Source: CAZIKB01 sp964539665 (GTDB taxonomy: Bacteria; Zhuqueibacterota; Zhuqueibacteria; Oceanimicrobiales; Oceanimicrobiaceae). Taken from it: a stretch of DNA of 64,000 bases. Shown piece after piece: positions 63,161-64,000 of this stretch. Position numbers and translations under genes: made by a program. A model generated the notes under the pieces. That model searched no databases and was not told the origin of the DNA. It saw only the letters and a list, made by a program, of their open reading frames with translations. How positions within the stretch are numbered: position 1 is the stretch's first letter; every line of letters begins with the position of its first letter. Where the stretch lies: contig CAZIKB010000004.1 of the NCBI GenBank assembly GCA_964539665.1, positions 1 to 64,000 on the forward strand, given 5' to 3'.

Positions 63161-64000
63161 ATGAATTACAGACTTGGGATAGACGTAGGCGGCACATTCA
63201 CAGATTTCGTTTTACTGAATGATGAAACCTGTGAAATCACCGTCTATAAATGTTTAACCACACCCGGCGATCCTTCAGACGCTGTCGAGCATGGAATTAA
63301 GGAGTTTACACAACGGGTGTCCAGACTCACGGAAAAACTGGGTGAGGTCATCCACGGTACTACGCTGGTCATCAATGCCATTATTGAACGCAAAGGAGCG
63401 TGTACTGCATTAATCACTACAAAAGGGTTTCGCGACATACTCGAACTTGGACGAGAAATTCGCTACGCTCCTTACGACATCTTCGCCGAGTTTCCAAAAC
63501 CGCTTGTTCCACGGCACTTGCGACTCGAAGTGGACGAGCGTGTCCGTGCTGATGGTAGCGTTTTGAAACCATTAGATGAGCTGCAGGCACGGGAAACAAT
63601 CCAGACTCTTCTTGACCAGGATGTGAAATCCATCGCAATCTGTTTACTTAACTCCTTTGAGAATCCGAAGCATGAACAGACTCTCAAAGAAATCATCACT
63701 TATGAAAATCCTGACGTCTCTATTTCAATTTCATTTGAAGTGCTACCCCAGATTCGTGAGTACGAACGCACCAGCACTACTGTTACTAATGCATATGTAA
63801 AACCATTAACCGAAAAATATTTGCGCCGACTTTCAAATCGTTTAAACTCTCTCGGATTTAGTGGGCGATTGTTTATTATGCTATCCAGTGGTGGGATCAC
63901 ATCATTGGAAACTGCGGCAGAGTTCCCGGTACGCATCATCGAATCCGGCCCAACTGCTGCGGTTATCGCTGGTCAATATTTCAGCCAACTGTTTGATCTT
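63161..64000 (+). CDS. Hydantoinase A / 5-oxoprolinase-like N-terminal part (cut by window edge)
   Basis: The frame from ATG 63161 stays open to the last base (280 codons). RLGIDVGGTFTDFV is the ATP-binding start of the ASKHA-type hydantoinase A N-terminal domain, and GEVIHGTTLVINAIIERKGA, FRDILELGREIRY, EVLPQIREYERTSTTVTNAYV and MLSSGGITSLETAA follow in family order. HyuA hydrolyses hydantoins or 5-oxoproline with ATP, usually with HyuB encoded next. AAAAAGAA lies before the ATG. Confidence 0.93.
   Translation, partial: MNYRLGIDVGGTFTDFVLLNDETCEITVYKCLTTPGDPSDAVEHGIKEFTQRVSRLTEKLGEVIHGTTLVINAIIERKGACTALITTKGFRDILELGREIRYAPYDIFAEFPKPLVPRHLRLEVDERVRADGSVLKPLDELQARETIQTLLDQDVKSIAICLLNSFENPKHEQTLKEIITYENPDVSISISFEVLPQIREYERTSTTVTNAYVKPLTEKYLRRLSNRLNSLGFSGRLFIMLSSGGITSLETAAEFPVRIIESGPTAAVIAGQYFSQLFDL

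Overview
The window looks like a chromosome segment of a Gram-negative bacterium of the FCB group, most like Calditrichota, KSB1 or Ignavibacteria. Four large exported proteins end in the NYPNPFNP-type C-terminal sorting and FlgD-Ig-like domain of type IX secretion cargo, there are many lipoproteins, the DNA is moderately AT-rich, and the housekeeping genes (gcvP, pfkA, ilvE) are ordinary bacterial ones. The phylum is inferred from these traits only; no 16S gene is present. A selenocysteine tRNA gene (26368-26463) indicates that the cell decodes UGA as Sec.

Layout. 1-1287: 5'-truncated propeller protein with a sorting domain. 1454-2695: a DUF433/DUF5615 toxin-antitoxin-like pair lying between two ~180-bp direct copies of the leader and signal-peptide region of the next gene. 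2601-14298: carbohydrate uptake and hydrolysis genes (six-hairpin glycosidase-like protein, sodium/sugar symporter, GH97 alpha-glucosidase-like lipoprotein, second symporter, ABC sugar-binding lipoprotein and two permeases without an ATPase). 14452-21955: glycan block with an exported six-hairpin lipoprotein, a GT4 glycosyltransferase, two GH130 proteins and a GT4/six-hairpin fusion, followed by a membrane-anchored degenerate PP2C-like protein. 23730-26463: AT-rich accessory stretch with a TIR remnant, a strong palindrome, a STAS protein, a pentapeptide-repeat/TIR protein and selC. 26600-33948: secreted M1 aminopeptidase, membrane GT39-like transferase, and an ECF sigma/anti-sigma/two-envelope-protein cluster. 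34088-45232: pfkA, gcvP, a YgiT-type zinc-finger protein, a 1612-residue SBBP-repeat secreted protein and ilvE. 45645-51312: lipoprotein D-aminoacylase-like amidohydrolase, exported M55 D-aminopeptidase, TolB-like propeller, thioesterase, sirtuin and PEGA lipoprotein. 51782-57780: LysA-like decarboxylase, a secreted S1/P1 nuclease-OB-metallophosphoesterase fusion, a gene remnant and an MBL-fold lipoprotein. 57857-64000: 4Fe-4S protein, two methyltransferases, transglutaminase-like protein, MntA/HepT toxin-antitoxin pair, MarR regulator with a palindromic operator, and the start of a hydantoinase A gene cut by the window edge.

How the genes work together. The 2.6-22 kb region plausibly imports and hydrolyses alpha-glucosides and makes and recycles a mannoside-type glycan: GT4 enzymes build, GH130 enzymes phosphorolyse or hydrolyse, and six-hairpin domains act on both sides of the membrane. 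The sigma/anti-sigma/PDZ cluster resembles an envelope-stress circuit. The 45.6-49.3 kb genes look like an exported route for D-amino-acid peptides. A dispersed palindromic repeat (10924, 14321, 51635, 56870) sits between operons.
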